Notes under the pieces: generated by a model
What the model was told of the DNA's origin: nothing
The model's input: the letters and a program-made list of their open reading frames with translations, nothing else
Databases searched by the model: none
DNA from: Larkinella rosea
GTDB taxonomy: Bacteria; Bacteroidota; Bacteroidia; Cytophagales; Spirosomataceae
Direction: 5' to 3'
Length of the DNA stretch: 64,000 nt
Assembly: GCF_003858635.1 (NCBI RefSeq)
Contig: NZ_RQJO01000015.1
Coordinates: 62,001-126,000 of the forward strand
Made by a program: the position numbers and the translations under genes
Shown: positions 42,576-51,991 of the stretch, one piece after another
Layout of the letters: the number at the start of each line of letters is the position of its first letter
How positions within the stretch are numbered: position 1 is the first letter of the stretch

Positions 42576-44039
42576 ATGGTTGATAATAATATTATTGCTA
42601 CAGGTTATGGTGGACTAGATTTGTCTACTGGAGGAGAATTAGTAGTCTGGAATCGAACTAACTTAACTATTTTAGAAGGTAAAATAGTTTATGTAGGTAG
42701 TAGCTTGCCCTTATATCAAGCTGCATTAATAGCCAAATATAAACCAGCTGGTGTTATACTGGCGATAGGTAACCGAAATTACCATCCGCTTATATTTTTC
42801 AAAGATTTGCTAATTCCGTGTATAGCTGGTACTGGTCTTATAGATCCGCTACCATCCTATGTATTCATGAGCTGTAAAAAAGGAATTATATATAGCCACT
42901 CAATAATAGATGATCAAAAGAAAAATAATATATACGAAGTGATTGATACTGATAATGAAGAAGTATTTGCAAATATAGGATCAGAAGAAGCTATTGAAAT
43001 ATCATATAAAATAGGTGCAGCAGGTATAGGTATATTTAGAACTGAGTTTACTGCTGTTAGAATGTTAGCGGAACACCTCAATTACCTTCTTAAGCCAAAC
43101 TATACTTTAGAGAATTATATTATAGAGAATTCAGAAGCTGACGCGATTTATCTTGTTGCTAATCATTCTCAATTGCAGATATATTTAAAAGAGGCATTTA
43201 TTAAAGTAATAAGATTAGCACTGCGTTATTTTCCAGAGAAATCAATAATAATTAGATCTATCGATATTGAAAGAGATGAAAGAGATAGCCTTGGTTATAG
43301 AGGTATAAGAAGATGCATAGCTGAGAATGGAGGAGTATTGAAAATAATAATCCAGGCATTGAAAGAGATTTCTTTGGAAACTAATCATAAAAATATTTCT
43401 CTTATATTTCCTTTAGTTTCAGAATACAGTCAAATATCAATTGCAACAAATATGGTACTTGATAGTGGCTTGCAAATTTCAAATAGCTCTTTAAGGAATT
43501 ATATTAAAATTGGTTGGAAAATTGAACAACCATCTTCAGCTTTAAATACTAATATTTGGTTGAATACGTTTTTTTTAGATTTTGATGTTTTTCCGCATTA
43601 TTTGGGAATAGGTACTAATGACCTAACTCAATTTACGCTTGGTGTAGGAAGATATATTCCCTTCACTGTAGAAACTAGTGTAGTTAGAAAATATATAGAT
43701 AATTTATACAATGAATTTGATTTTGCTATAATTAAACAACTTATACTTATTTCCAGAAGTGTTGCTAATAAAAACACTATAGTAATAATACATGGCGAAC
43801 TAGCTGCTGATAATCGTATTGCAAGGCTGTTGAATTTTTTAAAGATATATCCTTCTGTTACTGTTTTAAAATTAAATGATGTATTTAATTCATTTCGCAA
43901 ATTAAGACATTTTGATGTTTCTTTTGAAGAAGCGCTGAATGATATTATTGATAATGAGGTTGTTTCTTTAAGAGAAAAAGATTTTATAAAAAAAGATTTA
44001 AAATTTTGGCTACAAAGTCTGTCGTATTTAGATCAATAA
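42576..44039 (+). CDS. Stand-alone PEP-phosphotransfer module (swivel plus PEP-binding barrel) of unknown role
   Basis: The 487-residue protein aligns by motif with the C-terminal parts of PTS enzyme I and PEP synthase. A swivel domain holds H70 (GNRNYHPLIFFKDLLIPCIAGT), with the 11-residue His-to-Pro spacing of the phosphorylated histidine in enzyme I. The TIM-barrel shows GIGIFRTEF (R155), IIRSID (R227), GYRGIRRCIAENG, IGWKIEQPSSA (E317), GTNDLTQFTLGVGR (N348, D349, R359). The acid/base Cys of the family (CGEL/CGEM) is replaced by His406 in IIHGELAAD. It has neither the HPr-binding helices nor an ATP-grasp domain. Base composition is strongly AT-rich. A phosphoryl acceptor is unknown. Confidence 0.8.
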   Translation: MVDNNIIATGYGGLDLSTGGELVVWNRTNLTILEGKIVYVGSSLPLYQAALIAKYKPAGVILAIGNRNYHPLIFFKDLLIPCIAGTGLIDPLPSYVFMSCKKGIIYSHSIIDDQKKNNIYEVIDTDNEEVFANIGSEEAIEISYKIGAAGIGIFRTEFTAVRMLAEHLNYLLKPNYTLENYIIENSEADAIYLVANHSQLQIYLKEAFIKVIRLALRYFPEKSIIIRSIDIERDERDSLGYRGIRRCIAENGGVLKIIIQALKEISLETNHKNISLIFPLVSEYSQISIATNMVLDSGLQISNSSLRNYIKIGWKIEQPSSALNTNIWLNTFFLDFDVFPHYLGIGTNDLTQFTLGVGRYIPFTVETSVVRKYIDNLYNEFDFAIIKQLILISRSVANKNTIVIIHGELAADNRIARLLNFLKIYPSVTVLKLNDVFNSFRKLRHFDVSFEEALNDIIDNEVVSLREKDFIKKDLKFWLQSLSYLDQ

Positions 44040-44242
44040 ATTATAATTTATTGATAATTATTATGTGGCTCTAGAGTTGAATAGAAATAAAATATTTTAA
44101 ACATAAATAGCTATTACTTCTCTTGATGGTGCTCTCTAACTGTTGGACAGTTAGTGGGTCAATTTAAAATGATTCCAGCCGACTAGGAAATTGTATTTTT
44201 CTTCCCTATTGTACCATCAATATATCATTGGGCTGGAGTTTG

Positions 44243-44518
44243 CTAATCCAGCGACTGGAGTTTGCGGCCATAGTTATAAAAATGAAAATACTTGGCCAAA
44301 CCACGCTCTAGATCTAAACTGTCTGGATAAGCATGTAAATATATATGCTCGTATTTCACGGTTCGCCACAGTCGCTCGATAAAAATATTGTCGATGGCCC
44401 TACCTTTGCCATCCATACTGATTTGTATTTCAGCCGCTTTTAGGGGCGTTAAAAAACGAGGGCTTGTGAATTGGCTGCCTTGATCGGTATTAAAAATCCG
44501 AGGCTTACCCCATTGCTT
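44243..44518 (-). pseudogene. C-terminal fragment of an IS3-family orfB transposase
   Basis: The minus strand reads SKQWGKPRIFNTDQGSQF, RAIDNIFIERLWRTVKYEHI and YNYGRKLQSLD before a stop at 44243-44245; beyond it the expected continuation QTPAQ is still readable. The DQGSQF and DNxFxERxWRxxKYE segments are the second Asp and the Glu of the IS3-type DDE domain. The upstream two thirds of the protein are missing; the frame ends exactly where the IS5-type element begins (44519). The N-terminal portion of an equivalent element is found at 54,800-55,340 on the same strand. Confidence 0.82.
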
Positions 44519-45378
44519 AGAGCGTGTTGGGGAATTGAAAAACGCTGGTAGTCAGGTCATCTTTGTGGCGACCAAGCTACAAAAGGATGACTTCGCAGTT
44601 CACTAAACTGACTGACTACCAGTGGGCTACAGTTTCGCCCTTTTTACTCATTAAACGCAAGCGAAAACTAGACTTGCGTGACGTTGTGAACGCCATTTTA
44701 TGGCTTTTGCGGACCGGTTGCTAATGGCGCAATCTACCTGAAAATTATCCCCATTAGCAGGCGGTGTATTGTTATTTTAACCAATAGAAAACCAAGGGCA
44801 TCTTCGAGCAGATTAATCGAAAATTGAATCAATTAGATCGGCAAAATGAAGGGAGGGAGGAGTACTTATCTGTGTTCTATGTTGATAGTCACAGTGTTAA
44901 ACTGTCTCCTATGATTTGGGAATATCGGGAACTTGATGCCCATAAACTTGTTAACGGACGCAAACGGCAGTTGCTGGTTGACACGGGCGGGCGGCTTTGG
45001 GCAGCCCAAGTACACGCAGCCAACGCAAGTGATGGGCCAGTAGCCAAGCCACTCGTAAGTGATATTTTGTGGTATGGCGAACGAGTGGAAACGGTATTTG
45101 GTGATGGGGGTTATGGGGGTGAGTTTGCCAAAGAGTTAGCCAATTGGGGCGTCGACTTTGAGCGGGTTTCCCGCCCTGAGTCAACTCATGGTCTTGTACC
45201 AGTTGCCAAACGAAGGGTAGTCGAACGCAGTATCGCTTGGACTAACTTTTTCCGACGCATTGTCAAGGATTATGAGTTCACGTTGTCCTCATCCGTAGCT
45301 TGGTTGCTTCTAGGCAACACTCAAATAATGCTGCAACGCATTGATCGTAAGTCTAAAATATAATCCCCAACACGCTCT
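44519..45378. mobile_element. IS5-family insertion sequence (860 bp), decayed
   Basis: The ends agagcgtgttgggga (44519-44533) and tccccaacacgctct (45364-45378) are exact 15-bp inverted repeats. Between them lies one transposase frame with nonsense mutations. The element sits at the edge of the IS3 orfB fragment. No clear target duplication flanks it (left ...attgctt, right ggaatgc...), so a deletion next to the element is likely. Confidence 0.88.
44587..45363 (+). pseudogene. IS5-family transposase with three in-frame stop codons
   Basis: The frame begins MTSQFTKLTDYQWATVSPFL and would be 258 residues. Stops interrupt it where family conservation expects RTGCQWRNLP (TAA for Gln), a Trp and another Trp (two TAG). 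The DDE triad itself is intact: FYVDSHSVKL, VFGDGGYGGEFAKE and VVERSIAWTNFFRRIVKDYE. All three stops can be explained by G:C to A:T transitions (CAA to TAA, TGG to TAG twice). The 179-residue 3' part remains open from an internal ATG at 44824 but lacks the N-terminal region. Confidence 0.85.
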
Positions 45379-45534
45379 GGAATGCAATAGCTTACATTTC
45401 CGAGAAGTTCAAAGATCTGCGTCAATCTCTGCTGGTTACATTAATCGGCGGAACCATGATCGTACCTATCCGCTAAAAGCATTTCGATTCTAAAATAAAA
45501 TATATAATATTGTCAAAAATAGACAAGTCAAAAA

Positions 45535-45843
45535 GTGGAAACTATGCGACTAGGAAAGCAACTAAAATTATTAAGAGAGCAAAAAGGACTCCTGCAAAGG
45601 GAACTGGCAGCCGAGCTTAAAATAGATACGCCCATGTATAGTAAGATTGAACGAGGAACCAGAAGGGCAAAAAAACAGCAAGTGATACAACTAGCAGCAT
45701 TCTTTAGCATAAAGGAAGAAGTATTGGTTTCTATCTGGCTGGCTGATCAGATTGTTGACCTATTAAAAGAAGAAAAACACGGTCAAAGCGGCCTCCTGAT
45801 AGCTGGCAGAGACCTGTACCCAAACTGTAAAACCTGGAAATAA
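45535..45843 (+). CDS. XRE-family regulator of the restriction cassette
   Basis: The 102-residue protein (GTG start; an ATG 9 bp inside is equally possible) has a helix-turn-helix, LGKQLKLLREQKGLLQRELA and PMYSKIERGTRRAKKQQVIQL, of the type in small controller proteins. It lies 11 bp before hsdR on the same strand and is most likely a timing regulator of the restriction genes. The C-terminal part may support dimerisation. Confidence 0.8.
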   Translation: METMRLGKQLKLLREQKGLLQRELAAELKIDTPMYSKIERGTRRAKKQQVIQLAAFFSIKEEVLVSIWLADQIVDLLKEEKHGQSGLLIAGRDLYPNCKTWK

Positions 45844-45854
45844 ATACAGCATAG

Positions 45855-48644
45855 GTGAACAACGAAAAACAAACCCGGCAGCAGCTCATCGACCACCGCT
45901 TACAAGAAGCGGGCTGGAATGTAGCCGATCGCACCCAGGTGGTCGAGGAGTTTTTCGTACCCATCAATACCCTTAAACTGAACGAGCCGGAAGTGCACTA
46001 TCATACGCAATTCTGTGATTATATTTTATTAGGCAAAGATGGCAAACCCTTAGCCCTTGTGGAGGCTAAGAAATCAACGGTAGACGCGAATATTGGAAGA
46101 GAGCAAGCTAAGCAATACTGTTACCGTATCAAAGAACAGCAGGATGGCGAGCTGCCCTTCTGCTTTTATACCAACGGGCAGGATATTTATTTTTGGGACC
46201 TGGAACAATATCCTCCTAAAAAAGTGTATGGATTTCCTACACGAGACGACCTGGAGCGTTATGCTTATTTAAGAAAACATCGCAAAAGCCTATCGCAGGA
46301 GTTCATCAATACCAAAATTGCTGGGCGCGAATACCAGGTACGTGCCATCCGCTCTGTGATGGAAGCTCTGGAAAAAAAGCGCACTAAATTTTTGCTGGTA
46401 ATGGCCACTGGTACCGGCAAGACCCGTACGGTAATTGCTTTGATCGACGCCCTAATGCGTGGCGGATGGATAGAAAAAGTATTATTTTTAGTGGATCGCA
46501 TTGCCTTACAGGGACAGGCATTGGACGACTTTAAAGAGTATTTGCCCAACGAACCGCGTTGGCCTCATTACCAGGAAACGAATTTTGTAGCTGACCGTAG
46601 AATTTACGTGTCCACTTATCCAACTATGCTCAATATCATAAGGGATAAGGCTCAGTCATTAAGTCCACATTTCTTCGACCTAGTGGTGGTAGATGAAAGC
46701 CATCGCAGCATTTACAATACCTACCAGGAAGTATTACAGTACTTTAATACCACTACCCTGGGACTTACCGCTACACCTACCGATGTTATCGATCACAATA
46801 CCTTCAAACTCTTCGATTGCGAAGATGGCCTGCCCACATTTGCCTATTCTTACGAGGAAGCCGTAAACCATATACCGCCTTACCTATGCGACTTCCAAGT
46901 AATGAAAATCAAAACCAAATTTCAGGTAGAAGGCATTAATAAAAGAACCGTTTCTTTAGAAGATCAGAAAAAGCTGATACTGGAAGGGAAAGAAATTTCA
47001 GAGATCAATTATGAAGGCACTGACCTGGAGCGTAGGGTCATTAACAAAGGCACCAACACGCTTATTGTGCGCGAGTTTATGGAAGAATCCATCAAAGACC
47101 ATAACGGCGTACTGCCCGGCAAAACCATTTTTTTCTGCATCAGCAAAGCCCATGCAAGGCGTGTAGAAGACATCTTCAACTCCCTGTATCCCGAATACAA
47201 GGGAGAGTTGGCCAAAGTCATCGTATCCGACGATCCTCGGATATATGGCAAAGGTGGTCTATTGGACCAATTTAAAAATCAGGACTTTCCCCGCGTAGCC
47301 ATCAGCGTGGATATGTTGGACACCGGTATTGATGTTCGTGAAATTACCAACTTGGTATTTGCCAAGCCCGTATATTCCTATACCAAATTCTGGCAAATGA
47401 TCGGCAGGGGCACCCGTTTACTAGACGAATGGAAAAAACATTCCTGGTGCACCGAAAAGGATCGCTTTTTAATACTGGACTGCTGGGACAATTTTGAATA
47501 TTTTAAGCTCAATCCCAAAGGAAAAGGCTTGAATAACCAGGTGCCTTTGCCGGTACGTTTATTCGGTTTATATACCGACAAATTGGCCATAGCACTGGAT
47601 TTGGGCGAGGCTGGCTTAATACAGCAAACCATCTCAAAGATCAAAGCCAATATACAGACATTGCCCGCCCAGTCCATCGTGGTTCGGGATGCCCAACAAG
47701 AATTGGAGGAGGTAAAAAAAGACCTATTTTTTGAAGATGTAACCGGCGATAAGATCGACTTTTTACGCAATCATATCCAGCCCTTGTTTCGTACCATTAG
47801 CGGGGCCGATTTCAAAGCCATGCGTTTTGAAAAAGACATTGTAGAAACTTCCATTGCCCATTGGACCAAGGACGAAGACAAGGTGAAAGCCTTAAAAGAT
47901 GCCCTAATAGAGGAAATATCGGAACTGCCTTTAAGTGTAAATACGGTAGCGAGGGAAAAAGAACTGATACAACTGGCACAGACCGATTACTTCTGGAACA
48001 CCCTGACGGAAGAAAAGCTGGAATTGCTCAAAGAGCGTCTGGCTTCTTTAATGATTTACAGAGCGGGTACTACGTCCATTGCTCCATCATCTTTCAATTT
48101 TAAAGATATAGTCGCCGAAAAGGAAAAAGTGCTGTTCGGCCCGCAAAATGAAGCCGTAAGCATACAGCGCTACAAGGAAATGGTGGAAGAGAAAATCAGG
48201 ATCCTGTTGGCAGAACTGCCGGTTTTACAAAAAATAAAAAACAAAGAACCGATTACCGATATAGAGATAGAAGAGCTAGCCTGGCTGTTATCGCACGAGA
48301 GTCCGCACATTACCGTGGACCTGCTCCGGCGGGTATACAACAATAAAACTGTTGCACTCATCCAGTTTATCAGACACATCCTGGGACTGGAAATATTGGA
48401 AGATTATCCCACTATGGTTGCCCGCACTTTTGATTCCTTTATACAGCAGCACAGCGACCTCAACAACAAGCAGCTAGATTTTTTACAGCTATTGCAAACA
48501 TATATTATCGAGAAAGGAAGCGTGGAGCGCAAAGACCTGGTATCCGCGCCCTTTATCCGCATTCACCCCAATGGCATCCGGGGTGTTTTCAGCAGGCCGA
48601 TGATGGAAACCATTCTAGCATTTATTGAAAAAATTGCCGCATAA
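45855..48644 (+). CDS. hsdR: Type I restriction enzyme, R subunit (HsdR)
   Basis: The 929-residue protein (GTG start) has an N-terminal PD-(D/E)xK nuclease (CDYILLG...PLALVEAKKS: D55, E70, K72), then superfamily 2 helicase motifs: Walker A MATGTGKT (183-190), DEAD-box variant VVVDESHRS (280-283), TATPT (motif III) and the C-terminal helicase GRGTRLL motif VI. It translocates DNA and cleaves unmodified invading DNA with HsdM and HsdS. It is 11 bp after the XRE gene, and hsdM begins 10 bp after its stop. GC content is visibly higher than in the neighbours to the left. Confidence 0.95.
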   Translation: MNNEKQTRQQLIDHRLQEAGWNVADRTQVVEEFFVPINTLKLNEPEVHYHTQFCDYILLGKDGKPLALVEAKKSTVDANIGREQAKQYCYRIKEQQDGELPFCFYTNGQDIYFWDLEQYPPKKVYGFPTRDDLERYAYLRKHRKSLSQEFINTKIAGREYQVRAIRSVMEALEKKRTKFLLVMATGTGKTRTVIALIDALMRGGWIEKVLFLVDRIALQGQALDDFKEYLPNEPRWPHYQETNFVADRRIYVSTYPTMLNIIRDKAQSLSPHFFDLVVVDESHRSIYNTYQEVLQYFNTTTLGLTATPTDVIDHNTFKLFDCEDGLPTFAYSYEEAVNHIPPYLCDFQVMKIKTKFQVEGINKRTVSLEDQKKLILEGKEISEINYEGTDLERRVINKGTNTLIVREFMEESIKDHNGVLPGKTIFFCISKAHARRVEDIFNSLYPEYKGELAKVIVSDDPRIYGKGGLLDQFKNQDFPRVAISVDMLDTGIDVREITNLVFAKPVYSYTKFWQMIGRGTRLLDEWKKHSWCTEKDRFLILDCWDNFEYFKLNPKGKGLNNQVPLPVRLFGLYTDKLAIALDLGEAGLIQQTISKIKANIQTLPAQSIVVRDAQQELEEVKKDLFFEDVTGDKIDFLRNHIQPLFRTISGADFKAMRFEKDIVETSIAHWTKDEDKVKALKDALIEEISELPLSVNTVAREKELIQLAQTDYFWNTLTEEKLELLKERLASLMIYRAGTTSIAPSSFNFKDIVAEKEKVLFGPQNEAVSIQRYKEMVEEKIRILLAELPVLQKIKNKEPITDIEIEELAWLLSHESPHITVDLLRRVYNNKTVALIQFIRHILGLEILEDYPTMVARTFDSFIQQHSDLNNKQLDFLQLLQTYIIEKGSVERKDLVSAPFIRIHPNGIRGVFSRPMMETILAFIEKIAA

Positions 48645-48653
48645 ACATATATC

Positions 48654-50222
48654 ATGGACAATAAAGAGATTAAGAGTAAGGTAAACGAGCTCTGGGACAA
48701 ATTCTGGTCGGGCGGGCTAACCAATCCTATCGATGCCATTCAGCAAATTACCTATTTGCTGTTTATGAAGCAGTTAGACGAGAATGATCAGAAACGGCAG
48801 GGTGATGCTGATTTTTTGCAGACGGAATACCAATCCATCTTTAGTGGGAAATTTTATTTGCCCGGCGAAGAATCCGATAAAGGCATAGAAAAAGAAGAAC
48901 TGCGCTGGAAAAATTTTTCGCGCAAACCTTCGGAGGAAATGTACCAGTTAGTGCAAACCCGGGTATTCCCTTTTATAAAAACCTTGGGAGAAAAAGAATC
49001 GCCCTTTGCCAAACATATGGACAATGCGGTTTTCATCATTCCCAAACCCAGTTTGCTGACAGAGGCTGTTAAAAAGATCAACGAAATATGGGAAGTGCTG
49101 AATGCTCAGGCGCGGTTTACAGATGCGCAGGGAGATATTTACGAATATCTCTTGCAGCAGCTAAGCACTGCGGGTAAAAACGGGCAGTTTCGTACCCCCA
49201 CGCATATTATAGAAATGATCGTGGAGCTGGTAAAACCGCAACTGGGCCATAAAATAGCCGATCCTGCCTGTGGTACTGCGGGCTTCTTACTATCCGCCTA
49301 TCAATACATCCTCACCCAATATACCTCGTTCGAGCACCTGGAGGTGGATAATTATGGCTTTACCCGGGGCACCCTGGCTGACAGGTTAGTAGAAGATGCC
49401 GCCAAGGATCAGCTAAACAAACATACTTTTTATGGTTTTGACATTGACCAGAACATGATCCGCATCGGGTTGATGAACCTGATGATGCACGGCATTGAGC
49501 ATCCCAATATTGACTATACCGATACCCTCAGCAAGTTTTACAACGAGGACAATGCCTACCATGTTGTATTGGCTAACCCGCCTTTTACGGGCAGCCTGGA
49601 CAAAGCAGAAATCAACGAAAGCTTTACCACTGATACTAAGAAGACCGAATTACTGTTCTTGGAGCGCATTTACAAAATGCTGCGCATGGGTGGCACGGCG
49701 GGGGTCATAATTCCGCAAGGCGTACTGTTTGGTTCAGGTAAGGCTTTTCAAAACGTGCGTAGCATATTGATAGACAAATGCGAGTTGAAAGCGGTGATCA
49801 ACTTACCTTCAGGTGTGTTTAAGCCTTATGCTGGAGTAGCCACGGCCATCTTGATTTTTACCAAGGGCGGGGAAACAGAAAAAGTGTGGTTTTATAATAT
49901 GGATCACGATGGCAAAACCCTGGATGATAAACGCAACGATCGTTTTGACAAAGCCGGTAACCGTGACTATGGCGATGTGCACAAAATTATTGAACGCTTT
50001 AATAACCGGGAAGCAGAAAACCCAAGCGACCGGGGCCAGCGTTATTTTTATGTGCCCAAGCAGGAGCTGGCAAATAAAGGCTATGACTTGAGCTTTAACC
50101 GCTACCGGGAGGATGTGTATGAAGAAATAGTGTACCGACCCACGCCCGAAATTATAAACGAGCTAAAAGAAAAGCAAAGCCGTATTTCGGAATTAATGGA
50201 TCAACTGGAAAATATATTATAA
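48654..50222 (+). CDS. hsdM: Type I restriction-modification DNA methyltransferase (HsdM)
   Basis: The 522-residue N6-adenine methyltransferase has the HsdM N-terminal helical domain (ELWDKFWSGGLTNPIDAIQQ), SAM-binding motif I ADPACGTAGFLL (residues 202-213) and catalytic NPPF (308-311). It methylates the host recognition site in complex with HsdS. The stop codon overlaps the hsdS start (TAATG), giving coupled translation. Confidence 0.96.
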   Translation: MDNKEIKSKVNELWDKFWSGGLTNPIDAIQQITYLLFMKQLDENDQKRQGDADFLQTEYQSIFSGKFYLPGEESDKGIEKEELRWKNFSRKPSEEMYQLVQTRVFPFIKTLGEKESPFAKHMDNAVFIIPKPSLLTEAVKKINEIWEVLNAQARFTDAQGDIYEYLLQQLSTAGKNGQFRTPTHIIEMIVELVKPQLGHKIADPACGTAGFLLSAYQYILTQYTSFEHLEVDNYGFTRGTLADRLVEDAAKDQLNKHTFYGFDIDQNMIRIGLMNLMMHGIEHPNIDYTDTLSKFYNEDNAYHVVLANPPFTGSLDKAEINESFTTDTKKTELLFLERIYKMLRMGGTAGVIIPQGVLFGSGKAFQNVRSILIDKCELKAVINLPSGVFKPYAGVATAILIFTKGGETEKVWFYNMDHDGKTLDDKRNDRFDKAGNRDYGDVHKIIERFNNREAENPSDRGQRYFYVPKQELANKGYDLSFNRYREDVYEEIVYRPTPEIINELKEKQSRISELMDQLENIL

Positions 50223-51991
50223 TGGAGATGATTAAAATAGGGGCTGTTTTTAGTGTTATTAGAAATGGAGCAAGCATAAGTCAGACCCCTGGTAAATCTG
50301 GCATTCCTATTACAAGGATTGAAACCATTATTGATAATAGGCTGGATTTTTCAAGAGTAGGCTTTGCAGATATTATTGATGATCGATATGAAGTTTATTA
50401 TTTAGCAGAGGGGGATATTTTAATGTCCCATATTAATAGCGTTACACATTTAGGGAAAGTCGGAATTGTCGAAGATATCGATACCGATGTAATACACGGA
50501 ATGAATCTTTTACTTTTAAAAGCAGATTCAAAGCGCGCTTTTCCAAAATATCTCTATTATTATTTTACTACCACTGATTTTAAACGAAAATTAATTCCCA
50601 TTACGAAAAAATCAGTAAATCAGGCAAGTTTCAATATTTCAGATCTTAAAGAAATTGAAATCCCACTGCCTTCCTATGCCGATCAAATACGCATTGCCCA
50701 TCTTTTAGAAAAGATAGAAGTTCTAATCGCTGACCGAAAAAGGAGCATTGAATTGCTGGAAGAACTAGTAAAAGCCGCTTTTTATCAGCTCTTTGGCGAT
50801 CCGGTAAAAAATGAGAAAGGGTGGAAGAAGGAGAGGTTGAATAATATTACTAAGATAGGAACAGGTGGTACCCCAAGTCGAGCCAATGAAAGTGAATATT
50901 ATAATGGTGATACCCCATGGGTTAAAACAACTGAAGTCAACGGGAAATACATTTTTAATACTGAGGAAAAAATAACAGAAAGGGCATTAAATGATACTAA
51001 TTGTCGTGTATATCCTATTAATACTATTTTATTGGCAATGTATGGCCAAGGTAAAACGAGAGGCAATGTAGGGCTATTAAAAATTGAAGCCGCCACAAAT
51101 CAGGCATGTGCTGCCATTTTACCAAGTTCTTCGTTGAATGAATTATTTTCTTTCCATTTTTTAAGGAATTCTTATTTAGCCATAAGAAGCCTGGGAAGAG
51201 GAGGAAATCAAGAAAATTTGAATTTATCTATAGTAGGTAATATTGAAATATTTATTCCACCTCTCGACCTCCAAGACCAATTTGCCAGCATTGCGCAAAA
51301 AATAGAAGCCATCAAAAATGAGCAGGAAACGCAGGTGATGGTGATGGAAGAATTATATGCTTCTATCAGCCAAAAAGTATTTGCAGGTGGGCTAGAACTT
51401 TCCAGAATTCCGATTGATGAAGCTTTACTGCCAAAAGAAATAATCATTAATCAATCAGCGATTGTAGAAGACGCGGGAAAAGAAGAAGATGCTTCGCCAA
51501 TTATAAAAGAAGAATATGTGCCACAGCCTCAAAAGGGTAAAGCAGGCCAAGCAGAAGGGCCAAAAGAAGCCCCTAAGTCTAGTATAGTAAAAGATTCTAA
51601 ACGTAGCTCCCCAGTCAGCTGGAATACTGTTAGCTATAAAGAAGTATCTACCTATATCGGCCAGCATTTTGGCCAGCACTATTTCAATACCGAAATGCTG
51701 CTGCGTTACTTGGAAGAAGAGCGGGGCATCTTCGTACATTATTTTACTTCGGCAGAGCAAAAGAAAAGTCCGCAATATGAACAGGCTGATGATTTTTTAA
51801 GCTTTGTGTCGGGCGCCTTAACTGGGCAACATACCTTCCTGCAACTGGAACAGGTTTTTTACAATGCCGAAACAGAAAACATTCCCGGCATAAGCTTTAC
51901 AATTAACGATTTAGAAACCCTTGCCAGCAAAACCAAAAAGGAGCGCTCGGGCATTTATTTCCGTATAAAAGATGAAGTTACTCCGGGTTAA
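50222..51991 (+). CDS. hsdS: Type I restriction specificity subunit (HsdS) with a long C-terminal extension
   Basis: The 589-residue protein holds two target-recognition domains (about 1-170 and 200-385), each followed by a conserved coiled-coil helix: IPLPSYADQIRIAHLLEKIE for the first and FIPPLDLQDQFASIAQKIEA for the second. These define a two-part recognition site. After residue 400 comes a low-complexity Lys/Pro/Glu linker and a 130-residue domain (SYKEVSTYIGQHFGQHYFNT to the end) not expected in an ordinary HsdS of about 400 residues. It overlaps the AAA ATPase gene by 20 bp. Confidence 0.92.
   Translation: MEMIKIGAVFSVIRNGASISQTPGKSGIPITRIETIIDNRLDFSRVGFADIIDDRYEVYYLAEGDILMSHINSVTHLGKVGIVEDIDTDVIHGMNLLLLKADSKRAFPKYLYYYFTTTDFKRKLIPITKKSVNQASFNISDLKEIEIPLPSYADQIRIAHLLEKIEVLIADRKRSIELLEELVKAAFYQLFGDPVKNEKGWKKERLNNITKIGTGGTPSRANESEYYNGDTPWVKTTEVNGKYIFNTEEKITERALNDTNCRVYPINTILLAMYGQGKTRGNVGLLKIEAATNQACAAILPSSSLNELFSFHFLRNSYLAIRSLGRGGNQENLNLSIVGNIEIFIPPLDLQDQFASIAQKIEAIKNEQETQVMVMEELYASISQKVFAGGLELSRIPIDEALLPKEIIINQSAIVEDAGKEEDASPIIKEEYVPQPQKGKAGQAEGPKEAPKSSIVKDSKRSSPVSWNTVSYKEVSTYIGQHFGQHYFNTEMLLRYLEEERGIFVHYFTSAEQKKSPQYEQADDFLSFVSGALTGQHTFLQLEQVFYNAETENIPGISFTINDLETLASKTKKERSGIYFRIKDEVTPG

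Noticed and set aside
45432-45494. Open stretch ending in a Phe residue right of the IS5 element that could be the tail of a broken gene
   Set aside because: Only about 20 codons remain and no family can be assigned.
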